A stretch of 64,000 nucleotides of DNA from NCBI GenBank assembly GCA_013180625.2, contig SNVD02013256.1, positions 1-64,000 of the forward strand, written 5' to 3'. The notes under the pieces were generated by a model. It made no database searches. It was not told the DNA's origin and was given only the letters and a program-made list of their open reading frames with translations. Made by a program: the position numbers and the translations under genes. Below, piece by piece: positions 10,019 through 20,333 of the stretch. The DNA is from Boswellia sacra (taxonomy: Eukaryota; Streptophyta; Magnoliopsida; Sapindales; Burseraceae). Position 1 is the stretch's first letter. Each line of letters begins with the position of its first letter.

Positions 10019-10207
10019 GCATTCTTTCAAAAAAAAACACATATATATATAAAATAAATGAATGCCCCCTACCTAAAGTTGTTAGCCTTAACAAATATTA
10101 GAACCGATATGGCTTCTTTCTAATAAGCCCCATAGTCATGTGTTGACTGAGCACAAAAAGGAGGTTTATTGATATCTTGACTGAAGGGTACATAAGTCAT
10201 AAAAAAA

Positions 10208-10209
10208 TA

Positions 10210-10242
<33 letters not shown>
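10208..10242 (+). repeat. AAT/ATA microsatellite
   Basis: About eleven AAT-type trinucleotides. The matching place in the upstream copy (near 205-215) has only an A run, so the repeat expanded in this copy or contracted in the other. Confidence 0.9.
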
Positions 10243-10365
10243 TGGTTGAGAGTTTGTTTATTTGAATAAAATCAAGGAGAGTGCAATAATGGCAACCTTG
10301 GATGGAAAATTCTATAAATTACTTCTAAATAATAACGCTTTAATTGCTAGGGACTAGCAATAAGC

Positions 10366-10376
10366 TAGTTGGGGGG
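10366..10376 (+). other. Polypurine tract of Athila-type element 1
   Basis: AGTTGGGGGG sits directly before the 3' LTR start (TGTGAGGAAC), the expected place for plus-strand DNA priming. The same bases precede the LTR at 352. Confidence 0.75.
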
Positions 10377-11906
10377 TGTGAGGAACACTTAAATATGCAT
10401 GTTTAATAAGAGTTTAGTTCATCATATTGCAATAATAGTGTAATTAAATTCCTCAACTTAAGCATAATTGTAGCATTTGCATCTTTGGAATTAATTTCTC
10501 TTAATTTTGGTTTTGTTGCAGGTTCTATAAAATGGGCATAACGTTCTATTTATAGATCAGAATGGTGCAAATCTTAATGTTTTGGAAAGCTGATTCAATT
10601 ATCTACAAGATTATATTTCGCAAGCATCATCAAATTCGGGCTCTTAGTGGACCAAAATTGGGCTTGAAGTGAACCCATCTACAGTCTCGGCCCAGTCTAA
10701 CCAGGCCTCAGTATTTAGACCGTATCTCTCAAAATACGTATCCAAATTGTGTAAATCAATATGTTCTAGAAATATGAGAGAAATATCTACAACTTTCATG
10801 AAGACATGTGATTAAAATTCACAATATTTCAATGTCAAAATTGATGGTCAAAGTCGGTGCCCAATGATCCCAATTGTCAAAGATATTTACAACTAATATT
10901 TGACAATTATGCCCTTGTAATTTGACAAGTTTGCCCTTGGATGTATCTATAAATAGAGGTGCCTTGTGACCCATTAGGGCATCTTGGCCTTGGCTGGAAC
11001 ATTTTGGCTTTGGCTAGGATCTTGTATTGTGTTTTGTGTGTTTATGTTATTAATGAAATTCCTTTTTCTTACATTTTATTTCTTTCTATTATAATGTTCT
11101 TCTAATTTCTCTTTTGCTAAGGTGAAATAGTGAAACCCTTGATATGAGAATAAGGATTCTCTAACCCTTAATATGTGCTTAATAATCTTAATCTTATAAT
11201 GTTTATTCAATATGATTTATATTTAATTTCTTAATCAATCTTGACACCACTCGTAAAGTGGAGGTCTTGATCCATTGTCAACAATCCTTGGCACATCAAA
11301 TGCTTGGATCCTTTCTAGATGATGTATGGTTCTTCCTTACCGACACGAATCTAGTTAGGAACCTTGATTTGTTGTAGACATATGATGATTGACACATTGG
11401 ATGCTTGAACCCATTTACAAGAAGTGGTATAAATATTGGTAATGAAACAAATATAATTCATATAACTAAAATGGGTTAATTATCCTTATTTGAAATATCA
11501 AGGGCGGATCCCCTAACCTTAGCCTTCATTGTTATTGTGTTAATTCCTCTTGTATTTTAATTATTCTATTGTTTATGAACTTTTTATTTTATTTACTATG
11601 GTAGGTTCTACCACCTTATGAAATTGTTCTTTAATTTACTATGGTTGGTTATACCACCTATTTCCATGGATGGTTTTACCTCCTCTTGCTTTTTGTTTTA
11701 TATTTGAATGGTCGGTAATACCGCCTACCATCTTACATACTTGTTGATATTATCATGTCACCTCTTTGAATCATCCATATCACATTTGTTTAGCTTATAA
11801 TTTGTAACGCTTAAATTCCCTTCCTCGTGGATCGACCCCGGTCTCACCGGGTTTTATTACTTCGACACTCCTATACTTGAGAGGCAATCCTTTTTCGGAT
11901 GTGTCA
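10377..11906 (+). repeat. 3' LTR of Athila-type element 1
   Basis: A direct repeat of 352-1879, starting TGTGAGGAAC and ending GATGTGTCA. Its TATA box is at 10948-10955. Scattered substitutions distinguish it from the left LTR. Sequence after 11906 is unrelated Tat-type material, so this is the outer right edge of the tandem array. Confidence 0.9.
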
Positions 11907-12460
11907 CATGGTATATGGGAATGTGAGATTCTCTCATCTATTTCTAACAAACATGTTGATGTTGGATTCTTCATGATTATCACAGCATGGCTTTCTAAAT
12001 GTCATGATAACCTTAACTCATGGCACATGTTCTTCTAGGGAACTTGACATGTGGTATTCATTCATGGTTCCATGATGTTTGAGTCGATGTTATTCTAATC
12101 ATGGGAAATTTACATCCATAGACATGCATTTCAATATTGGATATTTATCCTATTAGAAATTTCTAGAGTCGTCTACATAGGCTTGAGTCTTAAGGGTCCA
12201 ATGGTTTGGGATCCTTTAAGCGAGAGATACCCCCTTAGGCCGGTCTCTTTTCATACCAATTCAATGGTATATGCTCAAAGGTGTTGACACCAACATGAGT
12301 CATTTAAAGGTCGAATGGAGCCAAAGACTTCTCATGCCAATGCCACACAGCTAGTTTAGGCAGTTCATGCTCATTGTGTGCAAAAGTGTAGTGATAAAAG
12401 GACTCAAAATGCCAATATGAGCTATTAGAATTTGGTATCCCAATCAAAATCAACTTCTCT
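11907..12460 (-). mobile_element. Remnant of Tat-type internal leader
   Basis: Non-coding on both strands. It reads, on the minus strand, as sequence following a Tat-type PBS. It shares segments with the equivalent leader at about 49300-49560 (for example the GCTCAAAGGTG/GTGACACC block near 12275 and 49373). It is cut at 11906 by the Athila LTR. Confidence 0.6.
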
Positions 12461-12480
12461 TATCCCTAGTGGAATCACCA
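12461..12480 (-). other. Tat-type primer binding site, tRNA-Arg type
   Basis: On the minus strand TGGTGATTCCACTAGGGATA resembles the complement of the 3' end of plant tRNA-Arg (TGGCGACTCCGCTGGGGA), with a few mismatches. It lies three bases beyond the LTR end. Confidence 0.6.
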
Positions 12481-12483
12481 TCG

Positions 12484-14405
12484 TGAATGAGGCTTTCATC
12501 CCGCCAAAGCGTTTGCGACCATGACACTATGCCAAAGCCTCTTTTGAGGCTTAAGGGAACACAAATTAGCCATGGGCACGTATAAAGAAATGGAGTCACC
12601 ACCTAATTATTCAATTAGGAATGAGTGAGGGTAATCCAATCCTTTGCTTCAGGACCTAAACTACCCTCATTCATTTAGAGATGGGTTTGGGAAGTTAGGT
12701 ACAAGCCGTTCGACCTACCTAGATTTGAATCTGACCTCCACAAGGTTATACCAAATAAAAATACCCCATAATGACATGCAGTCCACCTATTTTGTTCATT
12801 TTACACACATTTCTATTTTCATATTTATTAAGCATGTAAGGTGATTATTCAATTAATAACAATTGCATATACATACAAAGAAAGAGGAAGGAGAATGGAT
12901 TACATTTTTGTCAAACATAGGGGAAGGTGAAAGGGAGGAGGATTACATCGCTTTTTGTTCAATAATAAAATAAAATAAATCTACTTTAAATACTTCAAAT
13001 AAAATATTCCATACATTCATATGAATCATACATTCAATAATCAACTCGAAACCCAATAGATGATGAATTCCTCGCCACCATATGTGAGTCTATTCAACTT
13101 TTATTAAGCTCTCCACCAACGTGAGTCCACCACCACTTCATGGCATCATACAATTAAACATGGTATAATTATACATGTGTTCATATCAATTAATTAGATT
13201 TTTAACTAAAGCCATAATGTAGAATCATGGCATCCTAGCCTAGATTTGATAATTCTATCATGGCATTCTACATACTGCTATTCTAGCATAATCAGTATTA
13301 ATTTATAAGGGATTATGGAATTTCTAGCCTAATCGTGGCATTTGTAGCCTAAGTCAAAAAATCGAAGACCAAACAAGGCTATTCTAGCCTTAGCCAAGCA
13401 TTCAAAGGGGCAATATGGTAATTCTTACCTACTTTATGATATTTCTTAGTATGCTTCAAAGCAATTATAAGTCCTCCTAGCATGATTCTAATCATATGTT
13501 TCTAAGCTTGATTCTAACCATTCGCAATGAAAGTTAAATTCCTAAACATGATTATAAAAAATAAGGGATAGACTTACCTTGACACGTTTATCCATCTTGC
13601 AAAGTAAATAAGGGTTAGAACAATTCATAATAGACCTAGTATGCTCCTAAGTATAAAAATAAACCTAATCATGCTTAATTCTAAGCAAGAAAAATAAAAG
13701 AGAAAATAGGAGGGAGAAAAGAAATTTGCTTTTAGGATGTACCCCTTTTAGGTTTAGAGCAATATAAAATACTTGAAAAAGCTTTAGACTAAAAAAGACT
13801 TCTTGAATTCTCGAGCATGTCTTCAAAAGGGAGAAGAGATAATATATTCAATAATTGATGTGCCTTGAGAAGTGAGCCAAGGGGGGTTTATATAGGTGAG
13901 GATTGGATTTCAAAAAGGAAGTAAGGAAACAATAAAGGAAGGTCAGAATCAAAATTTTCCAAAATTAGGGGACCAACAGCCGAGTGGCTGTTAGAAAACC
14001 AATGGGCAACTGTCAATTCAACAGCCAGGCTGCTGTCTGACCATCGAGCGACTGTTGTTCAATAGCCTGGCGGCTGTTCTCCCTTTGGCCCTTTATATTT
14101 TGGCGCTTTGTCGTGTACTCTCTTCTGACCTTCATTTATTCGATCACATATAACTTTTTAAGTTCAACTCCAATTTATGATCTATAAATTTCTATGGAAA
14201 TTAGACATTTGTAGCTTCACAACAGTATATAACTCATTATCAGATTCCTCATATTTTAATTTTTGTGATATTTTAAAATCACATGTCAGTTTTTGAAACC
14301 TTTCATCAATTCCTTCTAACTTTTCCTTTCTTGGCTTCCAAGGGCGTTGACATTCAACTTCATTTCATCATCGAGCCTCAAAAATTCAGTGTTTATAGAC
14401 TTCAT
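12484..14405 (-). repeat. Tat-type LTR L1, truncated at its 5' end
   Basis: Reads as an LTR on the minus strand and is the reverse complement of about 17360-18432 plus 25528-26355. Homology stops abruptly near 14405, where it joins PMD coding sequence, although the other LTR copies continue for another kilobase or more. It is thus truncated by rearrangement. It includes a TATA box at 13887-13894 and a cluster of short GC-rich palindromes (for example CAGCCGAGTGGCTG near 13978). Confidence 0.75.
13887..13894 (-). promoter_or_regulatory. TATA box of Tat LTR L1
   Basis: Minus-strand TATATAAA followed by CCCCCCTTGGCTC. The counterpart in L2 is at 17856-17862. Confidence 0.55.
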
Positions 14406-15802
14406 AGCCAAGTTAGGGGAACCTATCATTATAATTGGTGAAGAAGGAGGAATCAAATGACGTGATGGTCCTTCGAGCCGATCCCAAATGCAATCACCAA
14501 AATGCCACATCACGTTGTTCACACATGATAGAAGAATGCGGTAGTAGTTAAATGGGGAGTTAACCCTCATAACTGTCGACCAATTCTCTTTAGGCCGCCA
14601 CCACTTAGAGCGAATCTGCAAGCAGCAAAGAAACATAGTAAGATTGTGATAGAAATGAAATACTAACTGTAATGTCTTTTACCTTGCTCCAAGTCATTGT
14701 GTGAATATAATCATGAAAGAAGTCAAGCTCATGAGTCCTCTTGAGCTCTGCATGACGTGTAGCCTACCTCCTCATTCATGGGAAAGAAAGGTCCTCACAA
14801 GAAGGGAGTGGGGAAGGTAGAACTCCCAACTCATATGCCCACATCTATCATGAACAAGATAGAATAAAAAAAGTGGAATTCACAACAAAAAAAAAATTAA
14901 GGCATAGAAGAAGAAAGAAATTACCTTCAGAAGTGCAGCGAAACCAATAATCAAAGTGAAACCTCGACAAGCAAGATCCAAACCAAAATACAACTGGTCA
15001 AGAGCAGCATGGCACCAATCAAAATCCTTCGCTTTATCGAGATCTTGGAGGGAAGGAAGTAAAGTGAAGAATGTGGTATTCGATGTACTAGCAAAGAGCG
15101 TTGAATGAAGTAGATGCACAATGAAGCTCTATGCATACTAATCCACCTCTATTGAAGTTAGGTTAGATCTCTTCTTCCAATACACATATAGTGCAGCGTA
15201 TCAAATCGAAACTTTATCCTTGACCTTTACCTCACACCGAAGAAGCTATCGAATCAAGTTCTACTGATCCCTTGAGTTTGTGACACAAGCGTTAATAGGA
15301 ATGACCTCACCACCATATGGAAGGTCGGTCAAAGCAGCAATGTCAAGAGGTATGATAGTCATCTCACCTATCAGAAGATGGAATATGTAGGCCATGTCCA
15401 TCCACCTCTCGCATAAAGTGGCTAACGCTTGATGATCAATATGCCGAGTAGCGTGTGGAAGATAATTGATAAACTCATAGAAGTTGATAGCGGCAATCCT
15501 ACTTCTAACAGCCTCATTTTCTATCTCTAAACACCAACTGTGAGCATTGTAAAATGACCCACACTTCTTGTTCTCATCGAAGTCCTAGGGCAAGAAATGG
15601 AAGTCTCTATGTGAAGACAAGCCTAGAAAATTCCTGGAAAATGAAAGGCTAAGGAATGAAAAAGAAGGCATGCTTGATTGATCATGTGAGAAGCCACATC
15701 ATGGACAACAGGCACCTCTTTGTCGTTCGAAAAACCCTTAAATGTTGATTTCCAGATTGGATCGCTCTCATTCAAGTCAAGATGGACTGGATGACCTACC
15801 AT
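14406..15802 (-). pseudogene. Plant mobile domain (PMD) protein gene, antisense in a Tat element, copy 1
   Basis: Read on the minus strand from an ATG at 15802. Recognisable PMD blocks are RWMDMAYIFHLLIGEMTI (near 15390), DWCHAALDQLYFGLDLACRG (near 14970-15030) and HFGDCIWDRLEGPSRHLIP (near 14475-14530). A 67-base intron (14616-14682, GT-AG) lies between DYIHTMTWSK and the WWRPKENW block. A few in-frame stops interrupt the N-terminal half, and the C-terminus is cut near 14405 where LTR L1 begins. A first intron seems to carry a GC donor. PMD proteins occur in plant transposable elements and in MAIN/MAIL-type silencing factors; what this copy does is unknown. Its position beside a Tat LTR and its antisense direction fit the extra antisense ORFs known from Tat-lineage elements. 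Confidence 0.72.
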
Positions 15803-15906
15803 TGGAAAGAAGAAGTCGAGACGAGCATGTAGGAGAAGACCAGAGGTGAATTGGATGAAGAATAAAGAAGTTATGCACGAATAAAGCGACGATAAGATAA
15901 ACGGGC

Positions 15907-15914
15907 TTTATATA
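15907..15914 (-). promoter_or_regulatory. TATA box of the antisense PMD gene
   Basis: Minus-strand TATATAAA in the palindromic context GGGCCTATATAAAGCCC, 105 bases before the PMD ATG. Just upstream on the minus strand lie short GC-rich repeats like those upstream of the LTR TATA boxes. Position and context make a real core promoter likely. Confidence 0.6.
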
Positions 15915-16047
15915 GGCCCTTGACAGCCAGCTAGTAGTCATGCCATCAAGCGGCTATTGACCAATCTTCAGGTAGTGATTAGATAGTCAAGTGATTGTTT
16001 AACAACTAGTCAGCTATCCCTCTAATAAGGTGTTGATCAGCAAAAGA

Positions 16048-16195
16048 GCCAAGGAAAAAAAAAAAAGAAAGAGAAAAGAGAAAAAGAATAGAGAAAAAGA
16101 ATAGAGAGAAAAGAGAAAAAGAAGAGGGAGAGAGAGAAGAGAGAAAAAAAAGAGAAAAAGATAGAGAGAAAAGAGCGAGAAAAGAAAAGAGAAGA
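16048..16195 (+). repeat. 150-bp GA-rich purine tract in Tat LTR
   Basis: Nearly pure A/G sequence (GAGAAAAAG-type units). The reverse-complement pyrimidine tract occurs at the matching place in L3b (61799-61975), so it is an inherited part of the LTR. The long Phe/Ser/Leu ORFs on the minus strand are artefacts of this tract. Confidence 0.85.
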
Positions 16196-16799
16196 ACGAC
16201 TCTGCACCAATCCTAAGACATTGAAGTAATTTTCGAACAAAACTAGTGACAAACACCCAGCCATGGCAATAGTTTAGCAACTCACAAGAAAAAGAATAAC
16301 ATCAGTCGATGGAATCTTCGATTGGAATCACATGGACGAATTCCTCCATATAGTAGAAAGCAATTTATTGAATAACGCACTGAACAAGGTAAAAAATTTG
16401 AATTGCTTTTACATCATCAAAAGATGTTTGAATTTCATAAGAACTTGGAAAGACAGTGGAAGAATCCCCAATAAGTCGAAGAATCAACAACATGATAAGG
16501 AACCCTCTAGTGAAGAGCATGACTAATGCGAGAGAAATTGAGAATGAAGAATATTAGAGCATGACAAATCAAGAATTTCTCTAGTGGACCAGAAGGAATC
16601 GAGAATACTTAGGCATGAAACATGTTGAATATAAGGACTAAAGAAGATCAAAGAAGCATAAAGAATACTTGAAAGAAGGGCATGAAGCCTAGCAATTGGA
16701 AATTCTAAGGAGATCAAAGAAGGTATGAAGGATACTTAACTAAAGGCTTGAAGAATGAGAAGGTCTAAAGACATGATAGAAGTTTACCCAATAGGCATG

Positions 16800-17150
16800 C
16801 ATTAGAAGGAAACCTTAACAAGTAGGTGCATTTAAGACTATTTTAAGTTTTTAGAATAGGCACAAGCCCTAAGAAGAGGCATATTGAAGAATGTTAAAAA
16901 CCCTAAGAAGTAGGTGCACTTAAGAGTATTTTAACCCCTTGGAATAGGCACAAGCCTTAAGAAGAGGTGCACTAAAGAGTGTTGAAAATTGTAAGAAGTA
17001 GGTGCACTTAAGAGCGTTTCAAGCCCTTAGAATAGGTGCACTAAAGAGTGTTATCAATCTCTAGAAATAGGTGCACTGAAGCGAGTTAGAAACCCTAAGA
17101 AGTAGGTGCACTGAAAAGTGTTTTGTCATTGCATCATAAGGACGCTTTCT
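16800..17150 (+). repeat. ~88-bp minisatellite in Tat LTR
   Basis: TAGGTGCAC(T) recurs at 16823, 16911, 16999 and 17103, giving units of 88 to 104 bases with an internal half-unit (AGGTGCACTAAAGAGTGTT). A reverse-complement counterpart lies at about 60885-61150 in L3b. Confidence 0.75.
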
Positions 17151-17855
17151 AGCCCTTAAGTGGGCACATCAGCCCTAGAGTGGGCTCTTTAGTCCTCGAA
17201 TGGGCAAACATTTTGTAAGAGTAGAAAGAGAGAAAGAAGATGATGAGAGAGTCTAATAGAATGAAGATGAAGGCGAAAATGTTGAGATGGCAAAAGGAAA
17301 CATGAGGCGAGGGTACTTTGTCGACCTTTGTGTCTCATAAACCTCTCCAAAGTAGAAGGTAAGCTATAGACACTAGATTTTTGAGGCTCCACGATGAAAT
17401 GAAGATGAATATTGAGTAATAAAAATGACCAAAATGCCCTTCAAAGCCAAGAAAAGAAAGGTGAAAAGAAATCAGCGAAAGGTCTCAAAAACTGAGATGT
17501 GATTTCAAAAAATCATAGAAATTAATTTAGAAGGATTCTATTGATGAGTCAGGTACCGTTACGAAGTACAAATGTCTAGTTTTAATAGAAATTTTTGGAT
17601 CGTGAATCAAAGTTGAATGTAAAAAGTTATACATCATCAAATAGATGAAGATCAGAAGAGGCTGCGCTACAAAGTGCCAAAATATGAGGGACCGAAGGAG
17701 ACAATCGCCTGACCATTGACCAACATTCGCTCGACTATCAAATAGTCATCCAACTATTAGATAGCCACTTGCTGTTGGCCTTATAATTTTGGAAATTTTC
17801 TTTTAAAACCCTCCTTTTTTAGATTTTGCTTTCTTTTCTAATTCTAGCCTTCAAC

Positions 17856-17862
17856 TATATAG
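17856..17862 (+). promoter_or_regulatory. TATA box of Tat LTR L2
   Basis: TATATAG followed by ACTCCCACTTGGCTC, matching the minus-strand promoter of L1. GC-rich short repeats lie about 90-160 bases upstream. Confidence 0.5.
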
Positions 17863-18432
17863 ACTCCCACTTGGCTCGCTTTTCAAGGCACACCGATTAT
17901 TGAGAATAATCATTTCTTCTCCCTCTTGAAGACATGCTTAAGAATTTAAGAAGTCTTTTTCGGTTTAAATATTTTTAGTCATTCTACTGCTGTAAACCTA
18001 AAAATGATACGTCTTGAGAGCAGTCCTCTCTTCTCCCTCCTATTTTATCGTGTACTTTTCTCGATTAAAACTAAGCAATATTAAGGTTTATTTTGCTTAA
18101 AATAAGCATGTTTGGGATTTAATTTAATGCTTAGAAGTTTAGGGTTTTATAAATTGTTTAACCCTTTTGTTTGTTTTGTGAGATGGATAAGTGTGTCGAG
18201 GTAAGTCCGCCTTCCCTTCTTTATTAGAAACATGTTTAGGAATATATTTTCTTTGTCAATGCTTAGAATCATGCTTAGGAGCACATGAATAGAATCATGC
18301 TTAAGAGCACATGATTAGAATCATGCTTGGAGAATTTATATTTGCTTTGATATGTGCTAGGAAATAGCATAGAATAGTTCAGAATTACCATATTACTCCT
18401 TGAATGCTTTGATTGGGCAAGAAGCACCTTCT

Positions 18433-20278
18433 TGTTAGCCCTAAGGCTACATGATAATTTTGATGATAACAATACACATTGATTCATTGTGATTTACTAA
18501 TACGTTTATTTATGTGCAAGAGTAAGATCATTGAAATAATTTTAAAATCAAGAAGAGGCTTATTAAAATGAAGTATTGAACCTAAGGAGAAGACTACATG
18601 TTAAAGGCACCAAAGTTTAAGAACAAGGATTGACTCAAGGAATGTGACACATGAGCAATGTCAATCAATTGGTCATATATATCTCTACAAATATCCAAAT
18701 GACATGATTCTTAAGCCTTTGGAAAGCTTACTCAATTTATAACATTTCATATGTTTTAATGAAATTCAAATTTCAAGTGCAAGGTTGTCCAAATCATTAT
18801 GCAAGTTGAAAGACAAATGGAAGCAGCTGACATGAGCACCGAATACTCCTTTGGACATATCTTGAGCTATAAAAATCAAAATGACTTGATTCTTGTGGCA
18901 TTGGAAAGAAGACTTAATGAAGAACATTTCATATGTTTTTAAAAAATTCAAATTTCAAACAGGAGGCTGACATAATTGACATGCAATTCGGTGGACTGAC
19001 ATAGAGAAGAAAAATCAACTCACATGAGCACTGAATGGTGTTTTGGCCATATCTTAAGATAGAGATATCAAAATGCTTTGATTCTTAATGTTTTTGAAAT
19101 ATTATTTAAATATGCAGATCTTTTATGTTTTGAAGAAATTCAAATTTCAAACAGAAGGTTGACAGAATTATCATTCAATTTGGTGGACTGACACAAGAAA
19201 GAAAAATCAAGTCACATGAGCACCGAATGGTGTTTTGGCCATATCTTGAGCTACAGATATCCAAATGACTTGATTCTTGATGCGTTGGAAATCTTATTCA
19301 AATGTGCAAATCTTTTATGTTTTATAGATTTTCAAATTTTAAACGAAACATTGACAAAAATGATATAAAAAATTACGGTTTTTATGGTGGGCAGAAAATT
19401 TGGAGTTGGTGTCTTCACTTGTTCAAGTTCATCTCATTTGCTTCTAAAAGGAGCCCTTCTCCCATGCATTCAGTAAGACAAGAAGTGAAGAGAAGAATCC
19501 ATCAAGCCACAAATAAGAGAAATATCAAGTTTAGAGAGCTTTTATATTCTTTATCTACTCTTTGAAGAGAGTTGTACTTTTGTTCTAAAAATTTTCTTTG
19601 TTCTTGTATTGTGGTGAGAGTGAGATCTACTTGTAAAGGATAAAAGTTATCTTTGAGAGAATTCTAGCCTTGGTGAGGTTGTTCATCAAGAAGAACTCTT
19701 GGTGTGGTGTTATCAAGAGTTTAAAGAAGTTGCCTTGGTGAGGTTGTTCATCAAGAAGAACTCTTGGTGTGGTGTTATCAAGGGTTGAAGGAAGTTGCCT
19801 TGGTGAGGTTGTTCATCAAGAAGAACTCTTGGTGTAGTGTTATCAAGGGTTGAAGGAAGTTGCCTTGGTGAGGTTGTTCATCAAGAAGAACTCTTAGTGT
19901 GGTGTTATCAAGGGTTGGAAGAAAAAGCCTTGGTGAGGTTATTCATCAAGCAAGTTGTAAAGATTTCTACAACTTAGTGGAAAGCTTAGTTCGTGGAGCT
20001 AGGAGCCCGTGGACGTAGGCAAGGTTTTCCGAACCACGTAAATTGAGTTTGCACTCTCTTTATCCCTTTCCTCTTTACATTTACTTGCACTTGTGATTGT
20101 CCATCATTATTATTCTTTTGATTGCATCTTTGATAAATTCTAATTTCATCTTCTTCACCTTTATTCTCAAAGAAAGAGTGAACTAATTTTGATCTTTCAA
20201 GAAAAGTTTTATAAATCCGTTTTGATAAATAAAAACCCAATTCGCCCCCCCACTTGGGTTGCCATACTTGGGTCAACA
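18433..20278 (+). repeat. 5' LTR of copia element 1
   Basis: 1846 bp, TG...CA termini. The TATA position reads TTCTAAAAG near 19442, where the other three LTRs read CTTATAAAAG or CCTATAAAAG, so this promoter has lost its TATA box. It contains a degenerate repeat of about 182-192 bp (AATTCAAATTTCAAA landmarks at 18764, 18946, 19138 and about 19330) and a 65-bp tandem repeat. Confidence 0.93.
19667..19950 (+). repeat. 65-bp tandem repeat in copia LTR
   Basis: Units begin GCCTTGGTGAGGTTGTTCAT at 19667, 19732, 19797 and 19862, with a partial fifth at 19927. Confidence 0.92.
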
Positions 20279-20280
20279 AG

Positions 20281-20292
20281 TGGTATCAGAGC
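20281..20292 (+). other. Primer binding site, tRNA-iMet type
   Basis: TGGTATCAGAGC, two bases after the LTR, is the classic copia PBS complementary to the 3' end of initiator methionine tRNA. Confidence 0.93.
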
Positions 20293-20333
20293 AAGGTTGC
20301 TCAATTTTTTAAATCTTAATCGATTTTTGAGCT

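Larger units (their letters stand above)
352..11906 (+). mobile_element. Athila-lineage Ty3/gypsy retrotransposon carrying a LOG-like gene
   Basis: Two direct LTRs of about 1.53 kb flank an 8.5 kb internal region. The order is PBS (tRNA-Asp type), gag, protease with the DLGAS active site typical of Athila-like elements, reverse transcriptase, RNase H, integrase, a small unknown ORF, a LOG-like ORF, a 3' untranslated region, a G-run PPT and the 3' LTR. Gag and pol carry several frameshifts and stops, so the copy cannot make its own replication proteins. Athila elements often carry an env-like ORF after integrase; here that position holds the unknown ORF and the LOG-like gene. The two LTRs differ at roughly 17 sites in their first 260 bases, so the insertion is not recent. 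Confidence 0.88.
15925..18432 (+). repeat. Tat-type LTR L2, left part (interrupted by copia element 1)
   Basis: Plus-strand orientation. It continues at 25528 after the copia insertion. Homologous to L1 (reverse complement) over 17360-18432 and to L3b (51600-62130, reverse complement) over its whole length. The exact 5' edge cannot be set, because the flanking PMD region is also shared between copies; 15925 is a working boundary. No coding sequence is supported. It holds the purine tract, minisatellite and TATA box listed separately. Confidence 0.65.

Noticed and set aside
16014..16280. Minus-strand Phe/Ser/Leu-rich ORFs that resemble membrane proteins
   Set aside because: They are products of the purine:pyrimidine tract; the same applies to 61761-62039.
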